From Bradyrhizobium guangxiense (GTDB lineage: Bacteria > Pseudomonadota > Alphaproteobacteria > Rhizobiales > Xanthobacteraceae), in assembly GCF_004114915.1 (NCBI RefSeq), contig NZ_CP022219.1:5424501-5488500 (forward strand): 64,000 nt of DNA, in the 5' to 3' direction. A program made the translations under genes and the position numbers. Each line of letters begins with the position of its first letter. The stretch's first letter is position 1. Below the pieces are notes generated by a model that was not told where the DNA came from, searched no databases, and saw only the letters and a list, made by a program, of their open reading frames with translations. This document shows, in pieces, positions 44,833 to 53,377 of this stretch.

Positions 44833-45927
44833 ATGCTGGGAATGAAACACTTGCGATTATCGGCTTCCGTGTTGGCCACGGCCTTGTCCGTGGCGATCGG
44901 AACGGGTCTGACTCACGCGCAGAGCAATGTCGTGATCATGCAAGATCCCGGCGGCGGATATGGCGATGCATTGCGCAAGGTCATGTACGACCCGTTTGAG
45001 AAGGACACCGGCATCAAGGTCGTCACCGTCCAGGAGGCCCGTAGCGGCCCGCGCATCAAGGCTCAAGCCGAAGCCGGCAAAGCGCAATGGGATCTGACGT
45101 TCATCTTCGACCAGGAGACGAAGCTGCTCGGCGACTGCTGCCTGGCCGACATCGACTATTCCAAGCTGTCCGACGCGGCGAAACAGACGCTGGCGGCGAT
45201 GCCGGACAATCTGAAACGCAAGAAGGGCGTGGCGCTGCAGGTGATCGGCGTCGGCCTCGTCTACAACAAGGACAAGTACAAGGGGGAAAACGTACCGACG
45301 AACTGGGCCGACTTTTGGGACGTGAAGAAATTCCCCGGCCGGCGCTGCATGCCGGCTTGGCCGCGTTTCGTATTCGAAGCGGCGCTGATGGCCGACGGCG
45401 TAGAGAAGAGCAAGCTCTACCCGATCGACATGGAGCGGGCGCTGAAGAAGGTCAAGGAGATCAAACCCCATATAGCCAAATGGTGGACCACGGCCGCGCA
45501 GCCGCCGCAGCTCCTGCTCGACGGCGAGGCCGACATGTGCATGGCCTATACCGGCTCGATGAGCAAGCTCGCCCTGGAGGGCGCCCCGATCGAGCTGACC
45601 TTCAATCAGGGTTTCGTCTACTACGACTTCTTCTCGATCCCCAAGGGAGCGCCGAACTACGATAACGCGCTGAAGCTGCTTTCCTGGCGGCTCGAGCCCA
45701 AGCGCGCGGCGCAGCTCACCTCGACCTTCCCGGTCGCCCTCCCCTCCTCGGTCGTGTTCGCGGCCGCGACCGACAAGAAGCTCGCCCGCTACTGGGCCAA
45801 CAACCCGGACAACGTCTCCAAAGCAATCGAATGGAGCCCGGACTATTGGGGTGCAGCTTCGCCGGCCGGAAACTCGACCAATGAAGAGTACGGGCAGGAG
45901 AAGCTCAACGCCCTGCTGGCTCAGTAG
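44833..45927 (+). CDS. PotD-like periplasmic binding protein
   Basis: A 364-residue binding protein of the spermidine/putrescine (PotD/PotF) and related family. The Sec signal is LRLSASVLATALSVAIG, with cleavage near THAQ. The mature protein starts SNVVIMQDPGGGYGDALRKV, with YDPFEKDTGIKVVTV and the ligand-cleft YTGSMSKLAL region. PotD-type folds also bind other organic cations and aromatic amino compounds. A second ATG three codons later is possible; GGAGG lies ten bases before the first. Confidence 0.9.
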   Translation: MLGMKHLRLSASVLATALSVAIGTGLTHAQSNVVIMQDPGGGYGDALRKVMYDPFEKDTGIKVVTVQEARSGPRIKAQAEAGKAQWDLTFIFDQETKLLGDCCLADIDYSKLSDAAKQTLAAMPDNLKRKKGVALQVIGVGLVYNKDKYKGENVPTNWADFWDVKKFPGRRCMPAWPRFVFEAALMADGVEKSKLYPIDMERALKKVKEIKPHIAKWWTTAAQPPQLLLDGEADMCMAYTGSMSKLALEGAPIELTFNQGFVYYDFFSIPKGAPNYDNALKLLSWRLEPKRAAQLTSTFPVALPSSVVFAAATDKKLARYWANNPDNVSKAIEWSPDYWGAASPAGNSTNEEYGQEKLNALLAQ

Positions 45928-46041
45928 GCGTCTGACCGGCCCCGACCCCAAGGAGGATCGGGGCCGATCCCACACGCAGGCTGTTGCCGATCGCGCGTCC
46001 ATGCTAGAGGCAGTGAAAGATCATTCTATTTTGGCTGGCGG

Positions 46042-46857
46042 ATGGATAAGGCTTTCACCAAGGGACTGCGTCTTTTGGAAGCACTTGCTCTGAGCGAGCA
46101 GCCCCGCGGGGTCACCGACCTCGCGAGCGAGCTGAAGCTCACCAAGAGCAACGTGCATCGGCTGCTGATGACCCTGCAGTCCCAAGGCTATGTGCGCCAG
46201 ATCCCCCCGCACAGCACCTACGAGCTCACGACCAAGATCTGGGCGCTCGGCAGCCACGTCATTCACCGGATGGATCTCATCAACGTCGCGCGACCGGCAA
46301 TGACGAAGCTCGCCGAGATCACCGGCGAAACCATTCACCTGTCCGTACTCGAGGATACCGACGTCGTCTACGTCGACAAGATCGAAAGCGCGCACCATAT
46401 CCGCGCCCATACCAGCGTGGGAATGCGCGCCCCAGCGTTCACCATGGCGACCGGGAAGGCGATGCTCGCGCATATGCCTGATGACTATCTGGAACGCTTC
46501 CGGCCGCATCTCAGGCGCTACACGGAGACGACGCGAACGACGATCGAGGAGCTGCGCGAGGACATCGAGCTGGCACGCGCGCAAGGCTACTCCTCCGTGC
46601 TGCACGGCGAGTGGCGAGAGGGCATTGCAGCCTGCGCCTGTGCGATCCTCGGTCGCTCCGGCGAACTCGTTGGAGCGATCGGCATGTCCGGGCCCGATAC
46701 GCGCGTCAAGCGCAAGCAGATCAGGGAGTATTCGGTTCACGTGATGGAGGCAGCACGAACCATCGGTGCCGCCCTTGGCTATTCGAATAGGCCGACTGCG
46801 TACCCTGCCGTGCGCGGCGATCCTACGCCTTCACATCAATTACGACGCGCCCCTTGA
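46042..46857 (+). CDS. IclR-family transcriptional regulator
   Basis: A 271-residue regulator. The N-terminal winged helix (MDKAFTKGLRLLEALALSEQ; LASELKLTKSNVHRLLMTLQ) is IclR-type. The C-terminal effector-binding domain covers about 75-250 (HLSVLEDTDVVYVDKIESAH; MRAPAFTMATGKAMLAHMPD; SSVLHGEWREGIAACACAIL). It probably binds the GTTCTA-N5-TAGAAC pair at 41631 and 41826. Its last roughly 20 codons overlap an antisense gene relic (46823-46888), so the C terminus may have been altered by the rearrangement there. A TTCTATT half-site about 20 bases upstream hints at autoregulation. Confidence 0.88.
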   Translation: MDKAFTKGLRLLEALALSEQPRGVTDLASELKLTKSNVHRLLMTLQSQGYVRQIPPHSTYELTTKIWALGSHVIHRMDLINVARPAMTKLAEITGETIHLSVLEDTDVVYVDKIESAHHIRAHTSVGMRAPAFTMATGKAMLAHMPDDYLERFRPHLRRYTETTRTTIEELREDIELARAQGYSSVLHGEWREGIAACACAILGRSGELVGAIGMSGPDTRVKRKQIREYSVHVMEAARTIGAALGYSNRPTAYPAVRGDPTPSHQLRRAP

Positions 46858-46888
46858 TCTTGCCGGCCACGAGGTCGGCGGCGCCAGC
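46823..46888 (-). pseudogene. 3' relic of a zinc-binding dehydrogenase/quinone oxidoreductase gene
   Basis: On the minus strand, directly after and in frame with the TctC stop codon, the sequence reads AGAADLVAGKIKGRVVIDVK, then A and a TAG at 46823-46825. The DLVAGKIKGRVVIDV ending is the typical C terminus of medium-chain quinone oxidoreductases. Only about 21 codons remain; the upstream body of that gene is replaced by the TctC gene. This marks a recombination junction at about 46889. Confidence 0.6.
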
Positions 46889-47875
46889 TCAATTCACCTG
46901 GGCACCCGAATACTTCACAATCGGCGTCCACTTGTTCACCTCGCTCGCGATAAAGGCCTTGAAGGCCTCAGGCGTCGAGCCCTGGACGATGAAGCCCTGC
47001 GCCGCAAAGTAGTCCTTGATGTCAGGAGATTGCAGCGCTTTGTTCACTTCCGCGCTCAGCTTTTCGACCACCTCGGGCGGCGTGCCGGCCGGCGCAAACA
47101 AGCCTTGCCATGACAGCGCCTCGAAACCCTTCAGTCCCGCTTCATCCAGCGTCGGCACGCCCGGCAGCAGGGGGTGTCTGGTTTTCGAGGTAACGGCCAG
47201 CGCGCGAATCTTTCCGGCCTGAATCTGCGGCATCAGCACCAGGACGTCACCGAACGTGGCCTGGATCTGACCGCTCATCAGGTCGGTGAGCATGGCGGCG
47301 CTGCCGCGGTAGGGAACGTGCACCATCGAGACATCGGCCGCCTGCTTGTACATCTCGCCGGTGAGATGCATCGACGTGCCGTTGCCGGCCGAGCCGAAAG
47401 TCAATTCGCCCGGTTTCGACTTGGCGAGGGCGAGAAACTCGGCTGCCGTGTTCGCCTTCACGTCGGGGTTGACGGCCAGCACCAGCGGCGCAGTCACCAA
47501 TGTCGACAGCGGCGCGAAGTCCTTGACCACGTCGTAGGGCAATTTGGCGTACAGCGCCTGCGCGATGGCGTTGCTGCCGGTGACGCCGGCCAGCAGAGTG
47601 TAGCCGTCGGGTGCGGATTTGGCCACGAAGTCGGCGCCCAGGGCGCCGCCGGCGCCGGGTCGATTGTCGACCACGACCGGCTGGCCCCAGGCCGCGGCGA
47701 GCTTGTCGCCGACACGACGCGCGAGCACGTCGGTGCTGCCGCCCGGCGCGAAAGGCACGACGATGTGGATCGCCCTGTTCGGGTAGCTGGCTTGCGAATG
47801 ACCGGGCGCGGGCAGCAGCATCGCGAGGCCGGCCAACGCCAGCGTCGCGCGGCGCGAAATCAGGAAGCGGATCAT
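46889..47875 (-). CDS. TctC/Bug-family periplasmic binding protein
   Basis: A 328-residue binding protein. The N-terminal signal is MIRFLISRRATLALAGLAML, with cleavage near HSQA. YPNRAIHIVVPFAPGGSTDV is the family start. It has the usual GYTLLAGVTGSNAIAQALYA and VPYRGSAAMLTDLMSGQIQA blocks. Its gene overlaps hyuB by four bases. As the binding protein of a hydantoin/D-amino acid operon it may capture the substrate; no TctAB genes are adjacent. Its stop codon abuts an oxidoreductase relic. Confidence 0.88.
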   Translation of the reverse strand: MIRFLISRRATLALAGLAMLLPAPGHSQASYPNRAIHIVVPFAPGGSTDVLARRVGDKLAAAWGQPVVVDNRPGAGGALGADFVAKSAPDGYTLLAGVTGSNAIAQALYAKLPYDVVKDFAPLSTLVTAPLVLAVNPDVKANTAAEFLALAKSKPGELTFGSAGNGTSMHLTGEMYKQAADVSMVHVPYRGSAAMLTDLMSGQIQATFGDVLVLMPQIQAGKIRALAVTSKTRHPLLPGVPTLDEAGLKGFEALSWQGLFAPAGTPPEVVEKLSAEVNKALQSPDIKDYFAAQGFIVQGSTPEAFKAFIASEVNKWTPIVKYSGAQVN

Positions 47876-49509
47876 GGGCAACTCCTTGCGGGTGGATTGG
47901 CGGTTTCGGCCGGAGCCGGGGATCCCCAGCCGCCACCGCCAGCGGTCTCGATGATCAGCAGGTCGCCGGCGGACCACGCGATGCGGGCGCGCGCAGGCAA
48001 GAACTCGACCGCTCCGTCCACACGCAAAACCCGGGCCATCGATGTTGCGCCGGCTCGACCGCCCTGCGCGCCGCGCGCACGGCCAACATGGCGCTCGCCG
48101 CGATAGGCGATCCACCCCTGGCCTTCGAGCAGCCGATAGGCGCGCCGCACGCCGTCGCCGCCGCGCTGCAGACCGGCGCCGCCGCTGCCGCGGCGGATCT
48201 CGTAACATTCCACACGCAGCGGCGCTTCGGTCTCGATCACCTCCACGGGGGTATTGCGCGCATTGCCGACGTCGGTGGAGACGCCGGCGCGGCCGGGCGC
48301 GAGGACGCTGGCACCGGCGCCGCTGGCAATGATCTCGGTGAACATCCAGCGCCGCCCGTCCGACCGCGTGCCGCTGAGCGCAAGGACGGTGGCCACCCCA
48401 GCGTGCGGCGCCACGCCCATCCCGCTCGCCGACTGTGACCAGGCTCCGAGAATCGCGTTGCACGCCAGCTTCACGGTCGCCGTGCGCGCATTGACCGCCG
48501 CCGGCAGCGCCGGATTGACCAGGCTGCCGGGTGGAAGCTTCAGCGTCAGTGGCGCAAGGCAACCGGCATTGTTGGGTGCGTCCGGTGCCAGCGTCCGCAT
48601 GAAGAAGAGAGCCGCCGACAGCATCGCCGCCGGCGATGCATTGAGAGGCCCCCTCACCTGCGGCGCGGTCCCCTCGAAGTCGATCACCAGTGTGTCACCC
48701 TGCTTGCGCAAGCTCACCGCGATGGAAACCGGGGCGGTGTCGATGCCATCGCCGTCGAGTTGGTCGCGCCAGGTCCATTCGCCGTCGGGCGCGGCCGCAA
48801 GAGCGGCGCGGGTCATGCGTTCGGTCTGCGTAATCAGGGCATCGCAAACCTCGGCAAAACGAGGTCCGGTGTGACGCGCGATTCCCTTCAGTTCGCGCGC
48901 GCCTTGCGTCAGCGCCGTCCACTGCGCGTCCAGGTCACCACGCAGATTGTCAGGCGTGCGTGAGTTGGCGACCAGGATGGCGTCGATATCGGGCCGCACG
49001 CCTTCGGCGCTGCGCCAGCGCACCGGCGGCAGGCGCAGGCCCTCCTGGTACACTTCGGTTGCGTCGGGCGGAATGGAGCCGGCGGCCATGCCCCCGACAT
49101 CCTGATGGTGCAAATTGGCGGCGGCGAAGGCGATCACCTCACCATCGTGGAAGATCGGGTGGACCAGAGCCAGGTCCGGCAGATGCGTGCCGCCGGACCA
49201 GGGGTCGTTGAGCAGATAGGCGTCGCCCTCTGACATCGTTGCGAGCGGAAAGCGTGCGAGCACACCGGCAACGGCCGGAATCAGCGATCCCAGCAACAAC
49301 GGCAGCGAGCGCGCCTGGGCGAGCAAGCGTCCGTCCGGCAGGAACAGCGCCGCGGCACAGTCGCCGCTCTCGCGGGCGATGGACGACACGGCGGCGCGCA
49401 TCATGCCATGCTGCATGCGGTCGGCCGTGCCTTGCAGCGCCAGACGCAACGGCTCCATGCGCAGGGCGATGAGCGGATCAGGTGGGACCTCGCGCGCGCG
49501 CGGCATCAT
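47872..49509 (-). CDS. hyuB: Hydantoinase/oxoprolinase beta subunit (HyuB)
   Basis: A 545-residue HyuB subunit. Recognisable blocks are RMQHGMMRAAVSSIARESGD, DAYLLNDPWSGGTHLPDLAL (metal-binding Asp/His), FAAANLHHQDVGGMAAGSIP and a C-terminal GSGGAGLQRGGDGVRRAYRL. With HyuA it forms an ATP-dependent N-methylhydantoinase, 5-oxoprolinase or acetone-carboxylase-like enzyme. The start overlaps the hyuA stop (ATGATG), and the first of the two ATGs was chosen. The substrate cannot be read from sequence. Confidence 0.9.
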   Translation of the reverse strand: MMPRAREVPPDPLIALRMEPLRLALQGTADRMQHGMMRAAVSSIARESGDCAAALFLPDGRLLAQARSLPLLLGSLIPAVAGVLARFPLATMSEGDAYLLNDPWSGGTHLPDLALVHPIFHDGEVIAFAAANLHHQDVGGMAAGSIPPDATEVYQEGLRLPPVRWRSAEGVRPDIDAILVANSRTPDNLRGDLDAQWTALTQGARELKGIARHTGPRFAEVCDALITQTERMTRAALAAAPDGEWTWRDQLDGDGIDTAPVSIAVSLRKQGDTLVIDFEGTAPQVRGPLNASPAAMLSAALFFMRTLAPDAPNNAGCLAPLTLKLPPGSLVNPALPAAVNARTATVKLACNAILGAWSQSASGMGVAPHAGVATVLALSGTRSDGRRWMFTEIIASGAGASVLAPGRAGVSTDVGNARNTPVEVIETEAPLRVECYEIRRGSGGAGLQRGGDGVRRAYRLLEGQGWIAYRGERHVGRARGAQGGRAGATSMARVLRVDGAVEFLPARARIAWSAGDLLIIETAGGGGWGSPAPAETANPPARSCP

Positions 49510-51128
49510 GACTTCGCCTCCAGCGCCAGCGTCTGATCCGGCGTCAGCCGCCACCACCAGCCCGCCGGCACAAAGGCGGTGGTCATCGGCGCGAACAGAG
49601 AATGGGGCCCCTTGCCTTGCGGCGGCAGCGAATCCCACGGGCTTTCGCTCGCCGCCAGGCGGACGTCGCCCTGCTCCGGACTGTAAAGCATGCCCAGCGC
49701 AGCCATCACGCCGGCGTGCGGCATCACCAGCACACGGCGCATCCCGGCCAGTTCAGCGATCTCGGCCGCATGCTGCGCGCCGCCGCCGCCGATGGCGACG
49801 AGCACCGCATCCGCCGGATCCAAGTTACGCTGAAAGGCGTGGGTCTTGAGCGCCTCCGCCATTCCGGCAGCGGCCGCGCTCACGACGGCTTCAGCGGTTC
49901 GAAGCACCGACAGGCCGAGCGCGCCGGCCACGTCGCTGAGTGCGGCCTCCGCGGCGGCGCGGTCCAGCACCATCCCGCCGGCCAGCCGGGGCGGCAAGCG
50001 GTCCAGTACGCAGAGCGCATCGCTCAGCGTCGGCAAGTCACCGCCGAGACCAAAGGCGGCCGGTCCCGGCCAGGCTCCCTGCGAGCGCGGCCCCAGGCGC
50101 AGCGCGCCACCCGGCAGCACCGACACCACGCTGCCGCCCCCGATGCCGATGGAGGTGATATCTGCGCAGCGCTGACGGATCGGCAAGCCGCCGCATTCCA
50201 GCGCGTCGGTAAAGGTCAGCCTGCCGTCGAGCAGAATGCTGATGTCGGCGCTCGTGCCTCCGATATCCAGAACGATCGCGGGATCGGAGGCTGCGAGGCC
50301 GGCGGCCACGCCCTGCAGCGCCGCGCAGGGACCGGACATGGCGAGGCCGATGGGCTGCTCGGCGAGATCATGCCAGGGCGCGGTGCCGCCGGCCGATCGC
50401 ATCAGGCGCAGCGGCGGCAAGCCACGTATCTTCAATGCGTCGGCCAGCGCGTGCAGATAATCCGTCGCCAGCGGTTTGGCATAGGCGTCCAGCGCCGTGA
50501 CGAGCCAGCGCTCGAACTCCCGCGGTTGCGGATCGACTTCGCTGGACAGCGAAACGTACAGGCCCGGAAGGCGCGCATGCAGCGCAGCCCGCAGCGCGCG
50601 CTCGTGCGCCGGATTGCGGTGCGAGAACAACAGACCGACCGCCAGCGCGCGCACGCCGGCGGCGTTCACTGCATTCGCAATGGCGTCCACGGCCGACAGT
50701 TCAAGCGGCTCCACCTCACGCCCCTCGGCATCGATGCGCCCGCCGATCTCAAAACGCAGCGGCTCCGGAAACAGCTTTGCTTCGGGCACGGCCGGCATGA
50801 TCACCGGCTCATACAGCTCCTTGCGGTCCTGGCGCGCCAGGACCGGTACGTCGCGCATGCCGCGCGTCAGGACAAGGGCCACCGGCGGCTCGTTCAGCTC
50901 CAGCAGCAGATTGGTGATCACGGTGGAGCCGTGCACGACGCGGCCGACGTCATCTGCCCCGATGCCCGCCTGCGCGCACAGCCGATCGAGTGCCTCGACA
51001 ACAGGCTCCGCCAGCCGGCGTCCGGCGCGCGGAAGTTTGAGCGATGCAACGTGCCCGTCGCTCCGCAAGGCCACCGCATCGACGAACGTGCCACCCATGT
51101 CCACGGCGAGCGACCAGGACGCGCTCAA
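49506..51128 (-). CDS. hyuA: Hydantoinase/oxoprolinase alpha subunit (HyuA), TTG start
   Basis: A 540-residue HyuA subunit with the ASKHA-type ATPase fold. The phosphate loops are LAVDMGGTFVDAVALRSDGH near the N terminus and VLDIGGTSADISILLDG, with VVHGSTVITNLLLE and IGIGGGSVVSV. It is shorter than typical HyuA (about 650-700), so C-terminal parts are reduced. The start is taken as TTG (51126-51128), overlapping the upstream TGA, because GGAG lies eight bases before it and no ATG fits. It is coupled to the DadA-like gene upstream and hyuB downstream. Confidence 0.88.
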   Translation of the reverse strand: MSASWSLAVDMGGTFVDAVALRSDGHVASLKLPRAGRRLAEPVVEALDRLCAQAGIGADDVGRVVHGSTVITNLLLELNEPPVALVLTRGMRDVPVLARQDRKELYEPVIMPAVPEAKLFPEPLRFEIGGRIDAEGREVEPLELSAVDAIANAVNAAGVRALAVGLLFSHRNPAHERALRAALHARLPGLYVSLSSEVDPQPREFERWLVTALDAYAKPLATDYLHALADALKIRGLPPLRLMRSAGGTAPWHDLAEQPIGLAMSGPCAALQGVAAGLAASDPAIVLDIGGTSADISILLDGRLTFTDALECGGLPIRQRCADITSIGIGGGSVVSVLPGGALRLGPRSQGAWPGPAAFGLGGDLPTLSDALCVLDRLPPRLAGGMVLDRAAAEAALSDVAGALGLSVLRTAEAVVSAAAAGMAEALKTHAFQRNLDPADAVLVAIGGGGAQHAAEIAELAGMRRVLVMPHAGVMAALGMLYSPEQGDVRLAASESPWDSLPPQGKGPHSLFAPMTTAFVPAGWWWRLTPDQTLALEAKS

Positions 51129-52363
51129 CGGAAGCGCTCCGGCGAAAACGGCGTCAGGTCCACCTGCGTCGGACGTCCGGCCACCAGATGCGCGATCTCG
51201 CGGCCGGTCGCAGCGCCCATGCACATGCCCATATGGCCGTGGCCGAAGGCGAGCCAGGCGTTGTCGGCCGCGCGGACCGGACCGACCACGGGAAGACTGT
51301 CGGGAAGACAGGGACGATGGCCCATCCAGCGCGTGAAGGACGATGTATCCAGGTGGGGGAATAATTGCTGCCCCTGACGAAGCAGTGCGTCGGCACGCGC
51401 CATGTTGGGTGGCGCATTCAAGCCGGCGAATTCCACCGTGCCGGCCAGCCGCAGGCCCATCGCCATCGGGTTCACCATCAGATTGTGCTCCACCGCCATC
51501 ACGGTGTGGCGCAGGGCCAGGTTCGAGCTCTGCACGGTGACATGGTAACCGCGCTGCGTCTCCAGCATCACCGGGCTGTCGAGCTGTGCCGCCAGTGCGC
51601 CCGACCAGGCTCCGGCTGCCACCACCACGCCGTCCGCCGCCAGCGGCTCACCGTGCTCCAACAGCACGGCCGTGACGCGCCGGCCCTGCCGCTCGAAACC
51701 GCGGACGCGATTGCGAACGTGACGCGCGCCGTCGCCGATGCAGCGATTGTACAGCGCCTTGACGAGGGCCGATGGATCGGACGTGGAGCCGTTCTCGGGC
51801 GCCAGGATGCCGAAGCGAAACCGTCCCTTGAGGTCAGGCTCGAGACTTTCCAGCTCGTCCTGCTCCACATCCTGCATCCGCACGCCCAGCGATCGCCGCA
51901 GGTTCATGCCCCAGGCCCACTGCGCCGCTGTCTCGCGAGAGGAAAAGACGTAGAGGCAACCGCTCCGCCGCACCAGCTCCTGCGCATCGGCATGGGCGAC
52001 CAGTGGATCGTAGCAGTCGAAGATCGGCGACAGCAGCGTCCGCAACGCCGTGGCGATCCGCGTCACCTCCTGGCGCGACGAATGCCGGAGCATGCGCGAG
52101 AGCCACGGCACCACGTGCGGCGCGTACGCCCAGCGCACCGTCAGCGGTCCCAATGGGTCCAGCAGCCAGCGCGGCACCTTCTTCCACATGCCGGGCATGC
52201 CCACCGGCAGGCAGGCGCTGGGCAAAAGCGAGCCGGCATTGCCGAAGGAGCAGGCCTCGCCCGCCTCCAGCGGATCGACGAAAGTCACCGCATGGCCATC
52301 GCGCTGCAGCCACGCCGCGGTGCAAGCGCCGACGATTCCGGTCCCTATGACGACAATGTGCAT
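51125..52363 (-). CDS. DadA-like FAD-dependent D-amino acid dehydrogenase
   Basis: A 412-residue flavoenzyme of the glycine-oxidase/D-amino-acid-dehydrogenase family. The dinucleotide motif is MHIVVIGTGIVGACTAAWLQ, followed by EAGEACSFGNAGSLLPSACL (typical of DadA). The C-terminal RWMGHRPCLPDSLPVVGPV and FGHGHMGMCMGAATGREIA close the FAD site. It would deaminate a D-amino acid, perhaps the product of hydantoin opening by HyuAB (inference). It is the first gene of the four-gene minus operon, facing the LysR gene. Confidence 0.88.
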   Translation of the reverse strand: MHIVVIGTGIVGACTAAWLQRDGHAVTFVDPLEAGEACSFGNAGSLLPSACLPVGMPGMWKKVPRWLLDPLGPLTVRWAYAPHVVPWLSRMLRHSSRQEVTRIATALRTLLSPIFDCYDPLVAHADAQELVRRSGCLYVFSSRETAAQWAWGMNLRRSLGVRMQDVEQDELESLEPDLKGRFRFGILAPENGSTSDPSALVKALYNRCIGDGARHVRNRVRGFERQGRRVTAVLLEHGEPLAADGVVVAAGAWSGALAAQLDSPVMLETQRGYHVTVQSSNLALRHTVMAVEHNLMVNPMAMGLRLAGTVEFAGLNAPPNMARADALLRQGQQLFPHLDTSSFTRWMGHRPCLPDSLPVVGPVRAADNAWLAFGHGHMGMCMGAATGREIAHLVAGRPTQVDLTPFSPERFR

Positions 52364-52422
52364 GGTTGGGAATTCTGAAAAATAATTCCCCTATCATACA
52401 AGCCAATTCTTTTAATACGATC

Positions 52423-52437
52423 ATCAGGATTTCTGAT
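52423..52437. promoter_or_regulatory. Candidate LysR operator (T-N11-A type)
   Basis: ATCAG-GATTT-CTGAT is a perfect inverted repeat with the T-N11-A arrangement typical of LysR-family sites. It lies 29 bases upstream of the LysR start and 60 bases from the divergent DadA-like start. Confidence 0.5.
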
Positions 52438-52465
52438 AGTCGATCCATTCACGCGAGGATGCTTG

Positions 52466-53377
52466 ATGCGGCCCGAAGTTCTCTCCGCCCTCAGCCTGCG
52501 ACAGATGCGTGCCTTTGCCGCGGTCGCTCGAGCGGGCAGCTTCACGGCGGCGGCGCGACAGATCAACCTGACGCAGTCGGCAGTCAGCATGCTGGTTCAG
52601 CAGCTCGAGGAGACCCTCGGGCTGAAACTGTTCGACCGTGGCGCGGTCGTGTTGTTGACGGCGGCCGGCCAGCAATTGCTTCCCCTGGCGCGCCGCATCC
52701 TGGATGACGTGCAACAGATCGCAGAGGGCGCCTCGGACCTTCGCTCCCTTCGCACCGGCCTGTTGCGCGTGGTAGCGCCGCAGATGTTGGCATGCACGTG
52801 GGTGGCGGCGGTGCTGGGCGAATTCGAGCAAGCCCATCCGGATGTCGGCCTGCGCGTCACCGACGCGATGGCAGACGAGGTGGTGGGCACGGTGCGCCGT
52901 GGCGAGGCGGAACTGGGCGTCGGCCCAGAGCGCGCCACCGGCGAGGATGTCACCAGCACATTCCTGATGGATGTACCGATCCGAGTGGTCTGCTCAGCGC
53001 AGCACCCGCTGGCGCAGCAACGCGCCGTCTCGTGGAAAAAACTGCGCGACGAGCGCTGGGTCATTTATTCCAGTGAGTTCAACCGGCACCTGGAGAGCCT
53101 GCTGCATGCGCACGACAGCTCGCTTTCCATGCAGACCGCCGTCGAGGTTAAATATCTGACCACCGCTTTGGCGTTGGTGGGCGTAGGTACCGGCCTGGCT
53201 GCCGTTCCCGACTACGGCCGGCTGTTCGCGCCGAACTTCAACGTGCGTTTCATCAAGCTGCGCGCTCCGGAAATCCGCCGCCGCTACTATATATACCAAC
53301 GGCGGGGACTCGTGCTCTCACCGCCCGCGGAGGCGTTCGTCAAACTGCTGCGCAACGCGGCACGCAGCGATGGATGA
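52466..53377 (+). CDS. LysR-family transcriptional regulator
   Basis: A 303-residue LysR regulator. The N-terminal helix-turn-helix is LRQMRAFAAVARAGSFTAAA, then RQINLTQSAVSMLVQQLEE. The C-terminal periplasmic-binding-like effector domain covers about 90-300 (LRVVAPQMLACTWVAAVLGE; DVPIRVVCSAQHPLAQQ). It probably controls the divergent DadA-HyuAB-TctC operon and itself. The ATG at 52466 has GAGG eight bases upstream; a TTG one codon earlier is possible. Confidence 0.9.
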   Translation: MRPEVLSALSLRQMRAFAAVARAGSFTAAARQINLTQSAVSMLVQQLEETLGLKLFDRGAVVLLTAAGQQLLPLARRILDDVQQIAEGASDLRSLRTGLLRVVAPQMLACTWVAAVLGEFEQAHPDVGLRVTDAMADEVVGTVRRGEAELGVGPERATGEDVTSTFLMDVPIRVVCSAQHPLAQQRAVSWKKLRDERWVIYSSEFNRHLESLLHAHDSSLSMQTAVEVKYLTTALALVGVGTGLAAVPDYGRLFAPNFNVRFIKLRAPEIRRRYYIYQRRGLVLSPPAEAFVKLLRNAARSDG

